This document shows, piece by piece, positions 1 through 6,783 of a DNA stretch of 9,235 nucleotides. Positions within the stretch are counted from its first letter, which is position 1. The number at the start of each line of letters is the position of its first letter. The notes below the pieces were generated by a model that was given only the letters and a program-made list of their open reading frames with translations, made no database searches and was not told the DNA's origin. The position numbers were made by a program, and so were the translations under genes. This DNA is from Acidobacteriota bacterium (GTDB lineage Bacteria > Acidobacteriota > Thermoanaerobaculia > Multivoradales > JAHEKO01), in contig JAPUJD010000109.1 of the NCBI GenBank assembly GCA_027296385.1, positions 1-9,235 of the forward strand, in the 5' to 3' direction.

Positions 1-88
1 GCGAAAGTGGCGGAATTGGTAGACGCGCAAGATTCAGGATCTTGTGACCGATTAGGTCGTGGGGGTTCGAGTCCCCCCTTTCGCACCA
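1..88 (+). tRNA. tRNA-Leu, anticodon CAG, CCA encoded
   Basis: Complete class II (long variable arm) tRNA that reads CUG leucine codons. The acceptor stem pairs GCGAAAG (1-7) with CTTTCGC (78-84). The discriminator A is at 85, and CCA at 86-88 is encoded in the gene. The anticodon stem CAAGA/TCTTG (28-32/40-44) closes a loop with anticodon CAG at 35-37. A variable-arm hairpin GACC/GGTC (46-49/55-58) and a perfect five-pair T stem GGGGG/CCCCC (61-65/73-77) around TTCGAGT follow. The long variable arm and the anticodon together make the leucine assignment firm. Its promoter lies outside the window. The next gene, rex, starts 16 nt after the CCA on the same strand, so the two may share a transcript. 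Confidence 0.97.
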
Positions 89-104
89 ACCTCTCTAGGC
101 CAAG

Positions 105-728
105 ATGGACGTCTCGCCGCTGACCCTGAACCGGATCTCGGTTTACCTTCGTTGCTTGCGCCGCCTTCACGAGGACGGCGTCTCGAGGATTTCATCTCAG
201 CAGCTGGCTAACAAGTTCCACCTCTCGGCCACCCAGATCCGCAAGGATCTCACACAGCTCGGTGGTTCCGGCATCCGCGGCGTCGGCTACGAGGTCCAAC
301 CTCTGATCCGGCGCCTGACCGGGGCCCTGGGACTCGACCAGAAGCACTCGCTGGCAGTGGTCGGAATGGGCGCCATGGGGAGCGCCTTCACACGACACAT
401 CGGTTTCAACCACGGATCGTTCCAGGTCGCTGCCGGTTTCGACCACGACGCGGCCAAGATCGGCCAGAAGGTCGGCGACATCGTCGTCAAACCGACGTCG
501 GCTATCGGCGTAGTCATTCCTCAGCTCGACATCAAAATCGGCATCATCGCCGTACCTCGGGAAGCGGCGCAGGATCTGGCTGACCGCCTAGTCGCGGCCG
601 GGACCCGGTCGATCCTCAACTTTGCTCCGGTCCGGCTCGAGAACTCCAACGGTGTCCACATCCGGAATGTCGATGTCAGGATCTACCTCGAAGAGTTGGT
701 CTTCTACCTCGGCGCCGACGAGCGGTAG
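105..728 (+). CDS. rex: Redox-sensing transcriptional repressor Rex
   Basis: Rex is a cytoplasmic homodimeric repressor that binds DNA when NADH/NAD+ is low and leaves it when NADH binds, controlling fermentation and respiration genes. The 207-residue length is normal. Residues 1-78 form the winged helix (recognition region about 29-49, wing RGVGY 58-62). A Rossmann fold follows with GMGAMG at 87-92 and an acidic D113 expected at the adenosine ribose. The family signature NFAPVRL is at 172-178. R16 and D190 match two members of the allosteric triad described for Thermus Rex; the Tyr of that triad appears to be His98. The start is fixed, because an in-frame TAG lies at 96-98 and ATG 105 is the first start after it; the Shine-Dalgarno (AGG, 97-99) is weak. 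The gene starts 16 nt after tRNA-Leu and overlaps rsmD tail-to-tail by 25 bp. I see no convincing Rex operator in the window, so autoregulation is not shown. Confidence 0.95.
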   Translation: MDVSPLTLNRISVYLRCLRRLHEDGVSRISSQQLANKFHLSATQIRKDLTQLGGSGIRGVGYEVQPLIRRLTGALGLDQKHSLAVVGMGAMGSAFTRHIGFNHGSFQVAAGFDHDAAKIGQKVGDIVVKPTSAIGVVIPQLDIKIGIIAVPREAAQDLADRLVAAGTRSILNFAPVRLENSNGVHIRNVDVRIYLEELVFYLGADER

Positions 729-1264
729 AAGCCGAGCGCACTCTCGCCGTAGCTCCTGAGATCGAAGAGTCGGGCTCTCCCCGCCCGCTCCGGTAACTGA
801 CGACTCGCTTGGTGCTCCACCACGGCGAAGGCCTCCCCGCCGGCTAGGAGACGCGGCAGGCCGGCGATGAGGTCCCCATATTCCTCGAAGTCGTAGGGCG
901 GGTCGGCGAAGATGCGATCGAAGCCCCCATCAACTAGCCGGTCGAGCTGGCCCGGAAGATCGAGACGCCGGCAGATGATCCCCTCCAAGGCAAGGCTGCG
1001 GTAGCTGGACCGCAACTGGCGCACGACCACGGCAGCGGAGTCGACCTGGATCACGCTCGCTGCTCCCCGGCTCAGGGCCTCCAGTCCGACGGCTCCCGAG
1101 CCCGCAAAGAGATCGAGGAACCGAGCGCCTGCGAGACTCGGGCCGAGGATGTCGAACAGCGCCTCCCGCACCCGACCCTCGGTCGGCCGGATGCCGGGTG
1201 GCACGGCGAGCACGCGCCCGCGCAGGGCTCCGGCTCGCAAGCGTACCCCGCGCGATCTCACCAC
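704..1264 (-). CDS. rsmD: 16S rRNA (guanine(966)-N2)-methyltransferase RsmD
   Basis: SAM-dependent enzyme that methylates N2 of G966 in 16S rRNA during small-subunit assembly in the cytoplasm. The 186 residues show the family pattern in order: an N-terminal RAGALRGR segment (11-17), the RPT motif (26-28) followed by VREALFDIL (32-40), the SAM-binding loop LDLFAGSGAVGLEAL (50-64), and the N2-methyltransferase catalytic motif DPPY (121-124). The acidic residue expected at the SAM ribose is Asp75 rather than the more usual Glu. Length is close to the E. coli protein (about 198). The start is GTG at 1264 or the adjacent GTG at 1261; the latter makes a GTGA 4-bp overlap with the stop of the upstream gene. 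No Shine-Dalgarno is visible, so translational coupling is likely. It is last in the - strand run, and its 3' end overlaps rex. Confidence 0.93.
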   Translation of the reverse strand: MVRSRGVRLRAGALRGRVLAVPPGIRPTEGRVREALFDILGPSLAGARFLDLFAGSGAVGLEALSRGAASVIQVDSAAVVVRQLRSSYRSLALEGIICRRLDLPGQLDRLVDGGFDRIFADPPYDFEEYGDLIAGLPRLLAGGEAFAVVEHQASRQLPERAGRARLFDLRSYGESALGFYRSSAPR

Positions 1265-1908
1265 GGAGGATCTTCGACTGCCAGGAAGAGCTGCGGCAGA
1301 TCCTTGATGGCTACGTAAAGAGCCATCGGTTGCTCGAAGCCTAGAAGCTCGACGCCGGTGCCGTCGCTGGTGAAGCTGTTGACGCGATAGCGAAATCCGT
1401 TTCGATGCAGTAGCACGTCACCAACCTTGGGCCGGTACTGCGCACTCAGGCCGGCGAGCTGGATCTTCGACCGCGCTAGAGCGACCAGCTCCCGCGCGAT
1501 GCGCACTACCCGGCTCAGGGCCAGGCTGAGACTGTCGAGGCCACCGAAGGACACCGTCCCCGCCGGGCCCTCAGGGACATCGAGAGTCAGCCGGCAACGC
1601 TCGATCCACAGGCCCTCGACCGACTGCGGCGGCGCCAAACCATCGCTCAAGGTCTCTTGTCGAAGCCGGCGCACGTAGGCTTCGACACTGTCGGGGTCGA
1701 GCTCGGAGAGCTCCATCTGCTCACTGCCGAGCTCGCCCTCCCACACACGCAGCGTCCCGTTGCCGAAGAGCGTCAGATCGCTGCGTACGTTCCCAGTCAC
1801 ACAATCCAGGCGCAGAACCTCCAACGATCGTGGATCCTGGAACTGGCCGAACGACGCCGCCGCAAAGAGTGGAGAGCCGACGGCCAGTAGGAACAGAACT
1901 CGGTTCAT
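1258..1908 (-). CDS. Secreted protein of unknown function
   Basis: I do not recognise a family for this 216-residue protein. A signal peptide is visible: short n-region MNRV, a hydrophobic core to about residue 19, and likely cleavage around AAAS/FGQ (16-22). There is no lipobox, so the product should be periplasmic or secreted. The mature part has two cysteines (36 and 105) that could pair, an early beta-rich section (about 29-60), a helical stretch (about 127-150), and a C-terminal basic and aromatic section (about 158-200) with KVGDVLLHRNGFRYRV at 161-176, which looks beta-rich. The ATG at 1908 is preferred over a TTG at 1935: it forms an ATGA overlap with the stop of the tRNA nucleotidyltransferase, has GGAGG 10 nt upstream, and starts the signal peptide cleanly. 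The stop overlaps the rsmD start. It is a real gene by its fit to both neighbours; the function is open. Confidence 0.82.
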   Translation of the reverse strand: MNRVLFLLAVGSPLFAAASFGQFQDPRSLEVLRLDCVTGNVRSDLTLFGNGTLRVWEGELGSEQMELSELDPDSVEAYVRRLRQETLSDGLAPPQSVEGLWIERCRLTLDVPEGPAGTVSFGGLDSLSLALSRVVRIARELVALARSKIQLAGLSAQYRPKVGDVLLHRNGFRYRVNSFTSDGTGVELLGFEQPMALYVAIKDLPQLFLAVEDPPW

Positions 1909-3194
1909 TCGGAGCTTGCCTCCAGGGCGGCACAAGCGTACTCCAGCTCGCCCGCCGCCGAGATTCGGCCGTCGATCCGAGCGCGCAGGGTAGCCTCCAG
2001 GACACGGCCGATGCGGGGTCCGGCCTCATACCCGGCCATCAACAGATGACGCCCTCCGATGCCGAGCCGTGTCGGCAGCACCCGACTCCGAAACACCTCC
2101 AGCGCACGCGTCGCTGCACCGTCCGGCGCGAGCTCGAGCAGCGCCAACTCCTCGACGTCGAAGCCCGAGAAGGCATCCCCTATCTCCGAAGGCAACAGCA
2201 CGCTCGCAATCTCGAGCCGCTCCGTTAGCCGCCGCCGGCGCTCTGAGAACGACTCCCAGGCCCGCACCTCCTTGCCCATCGGCGCCCAGCGCACAGCGAG
2301 CGCTCGCGCCACCCCGGCCTCGTCTCCTGCCAGAAGCCGCATGAGCAACCGAGCACGATCGAGACCCTGCCAACGGCTGGCACCTGCGGCCAGTTCGGCG
2401 ACCCAACGCCGCAGGTTCGCGTCGAGGGTGATCCTGCCATCGAGAGCCGCTAGCAGACCCAGCTCCCGGCCAAGCTCCAGTCCTCGTCGCAAGGGAGCCC
2501 TGCCGGCGTCCACGATGGCGCCGAAGGCCCGGCGCCAGGCGGTGCGCCAGCGAACGCGCGAGAGGCGGTCGAGGACACCCCCGGCCAGAGCTGCTCGGGC
2601 TTGGGTGGCGGTCGCCGGCTCGACCTCGAAGCCAAGGCGGACCGCGAGCTCGATCGCGCGCAGGACGCGAGTCGGATCGTCAAGGAACGACTCACCGTGC
2701 AGTACTCGAACTCGCCCGGCCTCGAGGTCGCAGTGGCCGTCGTGGGGATCGATCACCTCTCCCCACCGCTCCCCGAGCTCGACTGCCATCGCGTTGATGG
2801 TGAAGTCGCGCCGAGCGAGATCGTCGGCGAGCGAGCCGGGCGACACCACCGGCAGGGCGGCCGGGGACTCATAGCTCTCGCGGCGGGCGGCCACGACGTC
2901 GAGCCGCCGATCGCCGGCCAGCTCGACGCGGAAGGTCCGGAAGCGACTCTCGGCTACGACCACTCCACCCAAAGCGGCAGCCAAGGCGTCGACACAACCG
3001 CCAACCTCCCCGGCCACGACCAGATCCAGGTCGCAGGTCGGGCGCCCGAGCAGGACGTCGCGCACGGCGCCGCCGACGAGCAGGACCCGAGCCGGCTGGC
3101 GCTGCGCCACGGCTCCGATGGTGACGAGATCACGCATGACCTCAGGGGGCAGCGTTGCGCGGGCTCGCTGGCGGAAAGTCTCGCTCAATGCCAC
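1905..3194 (-). CDS. Class II tRNA nucleotidyltransferase / poly(A) polymerase family protein
   Basis: Member of the class II nucleotidyltransferase family that adds CCA, CC or A to tRNA 3' ends, or poly(A) tails. Motif A is LVGGAVRD (39-46) with catalytic carboxylates D55 and D57 in DLDLVV. LDVVAARRESY (98-108) precedes motif B RRDFTINAMAV (128-138). A motif C-like DPHDGHCDLEAGRVR spans 149-163. Motif D is FLDDPTRVLRA (170-180), with DD where CCA-adding enzymes usually have ED, and Glu182 at a normally Arg position. Motif E (about 208-224) lacks the usual Glu-Leu, reading RWRTAW. The C-terminal GRHLLMAGYEAGP (381-393) through the ARIDGRI segment resembles the usual tail-domain motif. Length is 429 residues. 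The GTG start at 3194 has no clear Shine-Dalgarno, so the true start could be slightly further in (Met20). It lies 44 bp after dnaE and shares an ATGA overlap with the next gene. The family is secure; whether it is a full CCA enzyme, an A-adding or CC-adding enzyme, or a poly(A) polymerase is not. Confidence 0.88.
   Translation of the reverse strand: MALSETFRQRARATLPPEVMRDLVTIGAVAQRQPARVLLVGGAVRDVLLGRPTCDLDLVVAGEVGGCVDALAAALGGVVVAESRFRTFRVELAGDRRLDVVAARRESYESPAALPVVSPGSLADDLARRDFTINAMAVELGERWGEVIDPHDGHCDLEAGRVRVLHGESFLDDPTRVLRAIELAVRLGFEVEPATATQARAALAGGVLDRLSRVRWRTAWRRAFGAIVDAGRAPLRRGLELGRELGLLAALDGRITLDANLRRWVAELAAGASRWQGLDRARLLMRLLAGDEAGVARALAVRWAPMGKEVRAWESFSERRRRLTERLEIASVLLPSEIGDAFSGFDVEELALLELAPDGAATRALEVFRSRVLPTRLGIGGRHLLMAGYEAGPRIGRVLEATLRARIDGRISAAGELEYACAALEASSE
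1919..1923 (-). promoter_or_regulatory. Ribosome binding site GGAGG for the secreted unknown protein
   Basis: On the - strand GGAGG lies inside the 3' end of the tRNA nucleotidyltransferase gene, 10 nt upstream of the ATG at 1908. Together with the ATGA stop/start overlap it supports 1908 as the start rather than the TTG at 1935. Confidence 0.6.
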
Positions 3195-3238
3195 TAGTGT
3201 CCGATGCGGTAGGTTCGTTGCCCGGATCGCCGCTGCCG

Positions 3239-6200
3239 TCAGTTCTCGCCGCCGAGGCCCAGGCGTCGGACCCGGCCCCGGCCGACGAGCGCCTCGATCG
3301 ACTCGACCAGCTCTCGCTTGTAGCGCACTCTGAACCTGTCCGGTGGCGCGATCCGCACTACCTTGCCGTTGACCGCCACTCGGAAGCGCACCGGAATGTC
3401 GCCGGCGTGTTCGATCAGAAGCTCGCGCAAGGCAACGAGCGAGCCGCTCGACATGTCGCCGTCGAGCTCGACCTCGAGTTCGGTGATCAGTTCTTCTTTC
3501 GCCCGGTCGAGCGGGATCAGCTCGTCGACGGTCATCTCGAGCCCCGAGCCCCGGTCACGCGCGACGCCCTTGACCAGGACCATCGCATCCTCCTCCAGCA
3601 AAGATCCAAAGGTCTCGAACTGATCGGCGAACACCGCGACCGGAAGTGAGCCCTCGAGGTCCTCGAGCAGGAAGCGGCCCATGATCCTGCCGGCGTTTCG
3701 GCCGCTCTTGATCTTGGTCTGCCGCAAGCCTGAGACCACGCCGGCCACCGTGACCTTGCGATCTCCATCTCCCTCGAGCTGGCTGATCGTCTTGCAGGAG
3801 AGCGCCGCGAGCTGCTCCCGGTACTCGCTCAGGGGATTGCCGGTGAGGTAGAGCCCGAGGGCCTCCTTCTCGAAGCGAAGCCGTTCGCGCTCGGGCCACG
3901 GCTCGAGCGTGACATCCGGCTCGGGCTGCGGGATCTCGTCGCCACCGAAGAGCGTGCCCTGCCCTTGGGCGATCTCGCGCTGGCGATGCTGGGCATGAGC
4001 GAGCACCTCGTCCAGGACGTGAATCAGGGCTCTTCGCGGGGCACCGAATCCGTCGAAGGCGCCAGCCTTGATCAGGGAATCGAAAACCTTGGAGTTGAGG
4101 GCTTGGAAGTCGATGCTGGTGGCGAAGTGGGTCAAGCTGGTGAAGCATCCAATCTGGTGCCGGGTCTCGAGGATGGCCTCGACGGCCGCCTCCCCCACGC
4201 CCTTGACGCCGCCGAGGCCGAAGCGGATGGCCTCACCGACGGAGCTGAACGACCAGCTGCTCTCGTTGACATCCGGCGGCAACACCGGGATGCCCATTTC
4301 GCGGCACTCGCGAATGTACTTGGCAACGTTGTCCTTGCTCGACATCTCGGAGGTCAGCATCGCCGCCATGAAGGTGACTGGATGATGAGCCTTCAAATAG
4401 GCGGTCTTGTAGGCCAGCATCGCGTAGGCGACGCTGTGGCTCTTGTTGAACCCGTAGCCGGCGAAGGGCGCGATGTAGTCCCAGAGGCGCAACGCGATCC
4501 TGCGCTGGACACCGTTGCCGACAGCGCCGTCGATGAACTTGCTCTTCTGCTCTTTCATCACGGAGGCGATCTTCTTGCCCATCGCCTTGCGCAGCAGATC
4601 GCCCTCGGCCATCGAAAACCCGGCGACCTCCTGGGCGATCCGCATCACCTGCTCCTGGTAGACGATGATGCCGTAGGTCTCTTCGAGGATCGGCTCGAGC
4701 TGCGGAACCAGGTAGCTCGTCTTTTTCTTGCCCTGCTTGCGCTCCACGAACTGCTTCACGGTGCCGCCTTCGAGAGCGCCGGGCCGGTAAAGCGCGTTGA
4801 GGGCAGCCAGGTCCTCGAAACGCGAGGGCTGGACCTGACGCAGCAGCTCTCGCATACCGCTCGATTCGAACTGGAAGACGCCGCTCGAGCGCGCCTCACA
4901 GAAAAGCCTGAAGGTCTCGGCGTCGTCGAGTGGCAACTCGTCGAGATCGAGCTCGATTCCCTCGTGCGCGAGCATCTTCACGGTGTCGTCGATCACCGTC
5001 AGGGTACGCAGGCCGAGGAAGTCCATCTTGAGCAGACCGAGGTCCTCGATCACGTCCTTGTCCCATTGGGTGACGATTTCTCCCTTGTTCGTCTTGTAGA
5101 GCGGGGCGAACTCGTCGATCCGCCGCGGCGCGATCACGACGCCGGCGGCGTGCAGCGATGCGTGCCGGGTCAAGCCCTCGAGCCGGGTCCCGATCTCTAG
5201 CACCTCCGAGATCTCGGCGTCGTCGGCCGCCTCCTGACGCAGTGCCGGTACTGCGTCGAGAGCCTCGGACAGGGACTTCGTCATGTCCGGGACCAACTTG
5301 GCGATGCGATCGACCTTGCCGTAGGGCAGACCCATCACCCGCCCAACGTCGCGGATAACCGCCTTGGCTCCGAGTGTGCCGAAGGTGATGATCTGCGCCA
5401 CCCGGTCGCGACCGTACTTGTCGCTGACGTATTGGATGATCTCGCTCCGGCGGCGCATGCAGAAGTCGATGTCGATATCGGGCAGCGAGATACGCCCGGG
5501 GTTGAGAAAGCGCTCGAACAAGAGGCCGTACTGAAGGGGGTCGATGTCGGTGATGCGTAAGGAATAGGCGACCAGGGAGCCCGCCGCCGAGCCGCGCCCC
5601 GGGCCGACCGGTACCTGGTTCTCGCGGGCGTAGCGGACAAAATCCCAGACGATCAGGAAGTAGCCGGCAAAACCCATGTCGCGGATGACGGCCAACTCCG
5701 AGGCCAGACGCTCGCGGTACACCTGCTCGCCGGATTCCTGCAGCATGGAGGACCCGCGCCGGCGCAGCTCGAGTAGTCGGCCCTCCAGCCCCTCGTCGGT
5801 CACCTGCGTCAGGTAGGAATCCAGGGTCTGGCCAGAGGGCACCGGGAAGTCGGGCAAGTGGAACGAGCCCATGTCGATCTCGAGGGCGCAGCGCTCGGCG
5901 ATGGCGACGGTGTTCTCGATTGCCTGCGCATCGTTCGGGAACACGCGGTACATCTCGTCGGCGCTCTTGAGGTAGAACTGATCGGAGGCGTAGCGCAGGC
6001 GATCGGGGTCGTCGACGTTGCGCTGGGTCCCGATGCAAAGCAAGATGTCGTGGGCTCTCGAGTCATCCTGCTCCAGATAGTGGCAGTCGTTGGTGACGAC
6101 CAGGCGAACGCCATTGCGCTTGGCCAGCGAGCGCAGCACTTCGTTGGCCTGGCGCTGCTCCGGGATCCCGTGGTCCTGCAGCTCGAGGAAGTAGTTGTCC

Positions 6201-6700
6201 TGGCCGAAGATGTCGAGGTAGTCGCGCACGACCTGCTCGGCATCGTCGATCTTGCCGGCGGTGATGCGCTCGTTGACCTCGCCCTTGAGACAGGCCGACA
6301 AGCAGATCAGGCCCTCGCTGTGCCGCCGTAGCAACTCATGGTCGATTCGCGGCTTGTAGTAGAAGCCTTCGAGGTACGAAGCCGAGGTCAGCTTGATCAG
6401 GTTGCGCATCCCGGTCTCGTTCTGTACCAACAGCACGAGATGGTTGTTGCTGCGTCGGGTCGAATCGCGATCCAGGCGGCTGCCCTGCGCGACGTAGGCC
6501 TCGATGCCGAGGATCGGCTTGACCCCGATCTTGCGCGCCTTCTTGTAGAACTCGATCGCCCCGAACATGTTGCCATGATCGGTCAAGGCGACGGCCGGCA
6601 TGCCGCCGGCCTTGGCTCGCTCGAGCACGTCGTCGAGGCGGTTGGCCCCGTCTAGAAGGCTGTATTGGCTGTGCAGGTGAAGATGAGCGAAGTCGGACAT
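3239..6700 (-). CDS. dnaE: DNA polymerase III alpha subunit DnaE
   Basis: Catalytic subunit of the replicative polymerase, 1153 residues (E. coli about 1160). The PHP domain (1 to about 280) begins HLHLH (6-10) and keeps all nine expected metal ligands: H8, H10, D17, H42, E67, H87, C137, D205, H207. The polymerase core has GPGRGSAAGSLV (366-377), the catalytic pair D408 and D410 in PDIDIDF (407-413), and the third aspartate D560 in LKMDFLGL (558-564). It continues with YQEQVM (681-686) and AGYGFNKSHSVAYA (747-760). Helix-hairpin-helix GVKGVGEAA is at 831-839, a clamp-binding motif QGTLF at 914-918, and an OB fold at about 983-1060. The frame stays open to 7555, but ATG 6700 is the start because PHP begins at once after it and the upstream frame lies inside the AI-2E gene. 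A weak AAGG precedes the ATG. It lies 83 bp after the AI-2E gene. Confidence 0.97.
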   Translation of the reverse strand: MSDFAHLHLHSQYSLLDGANRLDDVLERAKAGGMPAVALTDHGNMFGAIEFYKKARKIGVKPILGIEAYVAQGSRLDRDSTRRSNNHLVLLVQNETGMRNLIKLTSASYLEGFYYKPRIDHELLRRHSEGLICLSACLKGEVNERITAGKIDDAEQVVRDYLDIFGQDNYFLELQDHGIPEQRQANEVLRSLAKRNGVRLVVTNDCHYLEQDDSRAHDILLCIGTQRNVDDPDRLRYASDQFYLKSADEMYRVFPNDAQAIENTVAIAERCALEIDMGSFHLPDFPVPSGQTLDSYLTQVTDEGLEGRLLELRRRGSSMLQESGEQVYRERLASELAVIRDMGFAGYFLIVWDFVRYARENQVPVGPGRGSAAGSLVAYSLRITDIDPLQYGLLFERFLNPGRISLPDIDIDFCMRRRSEIIQYVSDKYGRDRVAQIITFGTLGAKAVIRDVGRVMGLPYGKVDRIAKLVPDMTKSLSEALDAVPALRQEAADDAEISEVLEIGTRLEGLTRHASLHAAGVVIAPRRIDEFAPLYKTNKGEIVTQWDKDVIEDLGLLKMDFLGLRTLTVIDDTVKMLAHEGIELDLDELPLDDAETFRLFCEARSSGVFQFESSGMRELLRQVQPSRFEDLAALNALYRPGALEGGTVKQFVERKQGKKKTSYLVPQLEPILEETYGIIVYQEQVMRIAQEVAGFSMAEGDLLRKAMGKKIASVMKEQKSKFIDGAVGNGVQRRIALRLWDYIAPFAGYGFNKSHSVAYAMLAYKTAYLKAHHPVTFMAAMLTSEMSSKDNVAKYIRECREMGIPVLPPDVNESSWSFSSVGEAIRFGLGGVKGVGEAAVEAILETRHQIGCFTSLTHFATSIDFQALNSKVFDSLIKAGAFDGFGAPRRALIHVLDEVLAHAQHRQREIAQGQGTLFGGDEIPQPEPDVTLEPWPERERLRFEKEALGLYLTGNPLSEYREQLAALSCKTISQLEGDGDRKVTVAGVVSGLRQTKIKSGRNAGRIMGRFLLEDLEGSLPVAVFADQFETFGSLLEEDAMVLVKGVARDRGSGLEMTVDELIPLDRAKEELITELEVELDGDMSSGSLVALRELLIEHAGDIPVRFRVAVNGKVVRIAPPDRFRVRYKRELVESIEALVGRGRVRRLGLGGEN

Positions 6701-6783
6701 CGAGCCTTGCCTGAGCGCTGGGCCGCAGCGTATCAGACGCGTTTCGCGGTCGATCGGAGCCCTTCGGGATCTGGCCTGGCAGG

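Noticed and set aside
42..58. TTGTGAC resembling half of a Rex operator next to rex
   Set aside because: It is the anticodon-stem and variable-arm sequence of the tRNA, and the inverted TCACAA half is absent.
60..88. tRNA-Leu 3' end as an integrative-element attachment site
   Set aside because: I see no second copy of the tRNA 3' end and no integrase or phage gene in the window; the neighbours are housekeeping genes.
2059..2874. + strand open frame (271 codons), Arg/Ser/Pro-rich
   Set aside because: Antisense to the tRNA nucleotidyltransferase. The low-complexity Ser/Arg/Pro composition is typical of a shadow frame in GC-rich DNA.
3455..3545. Repeated CGAGCTCGA/TCGAG-like runs
   Set aside because: These come from frequent GAG/CTC (Glu/Leu) codons in GC-rich genes; spacing is irregular and there is no repeat-array structure.
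3965..5200. Long + strand open frame (411 codons) inside dnaE
   Set aside because: It lies wholly antisense to conserved DnaE catalytic core. Its composition is what the GC-rich codons of the opposite strand produce, and it shows no recognisable domain.
6736..6751. Short hairpin (GACGCG/CGCGGTC with TTT loop) in the 83-bp gap upstream of dnaE
   Set aside because: Only about six pairs with a bulge and no T-run on either strand, so it is not a convincing terminator. I also see no good -10/-35 pair in this gap.
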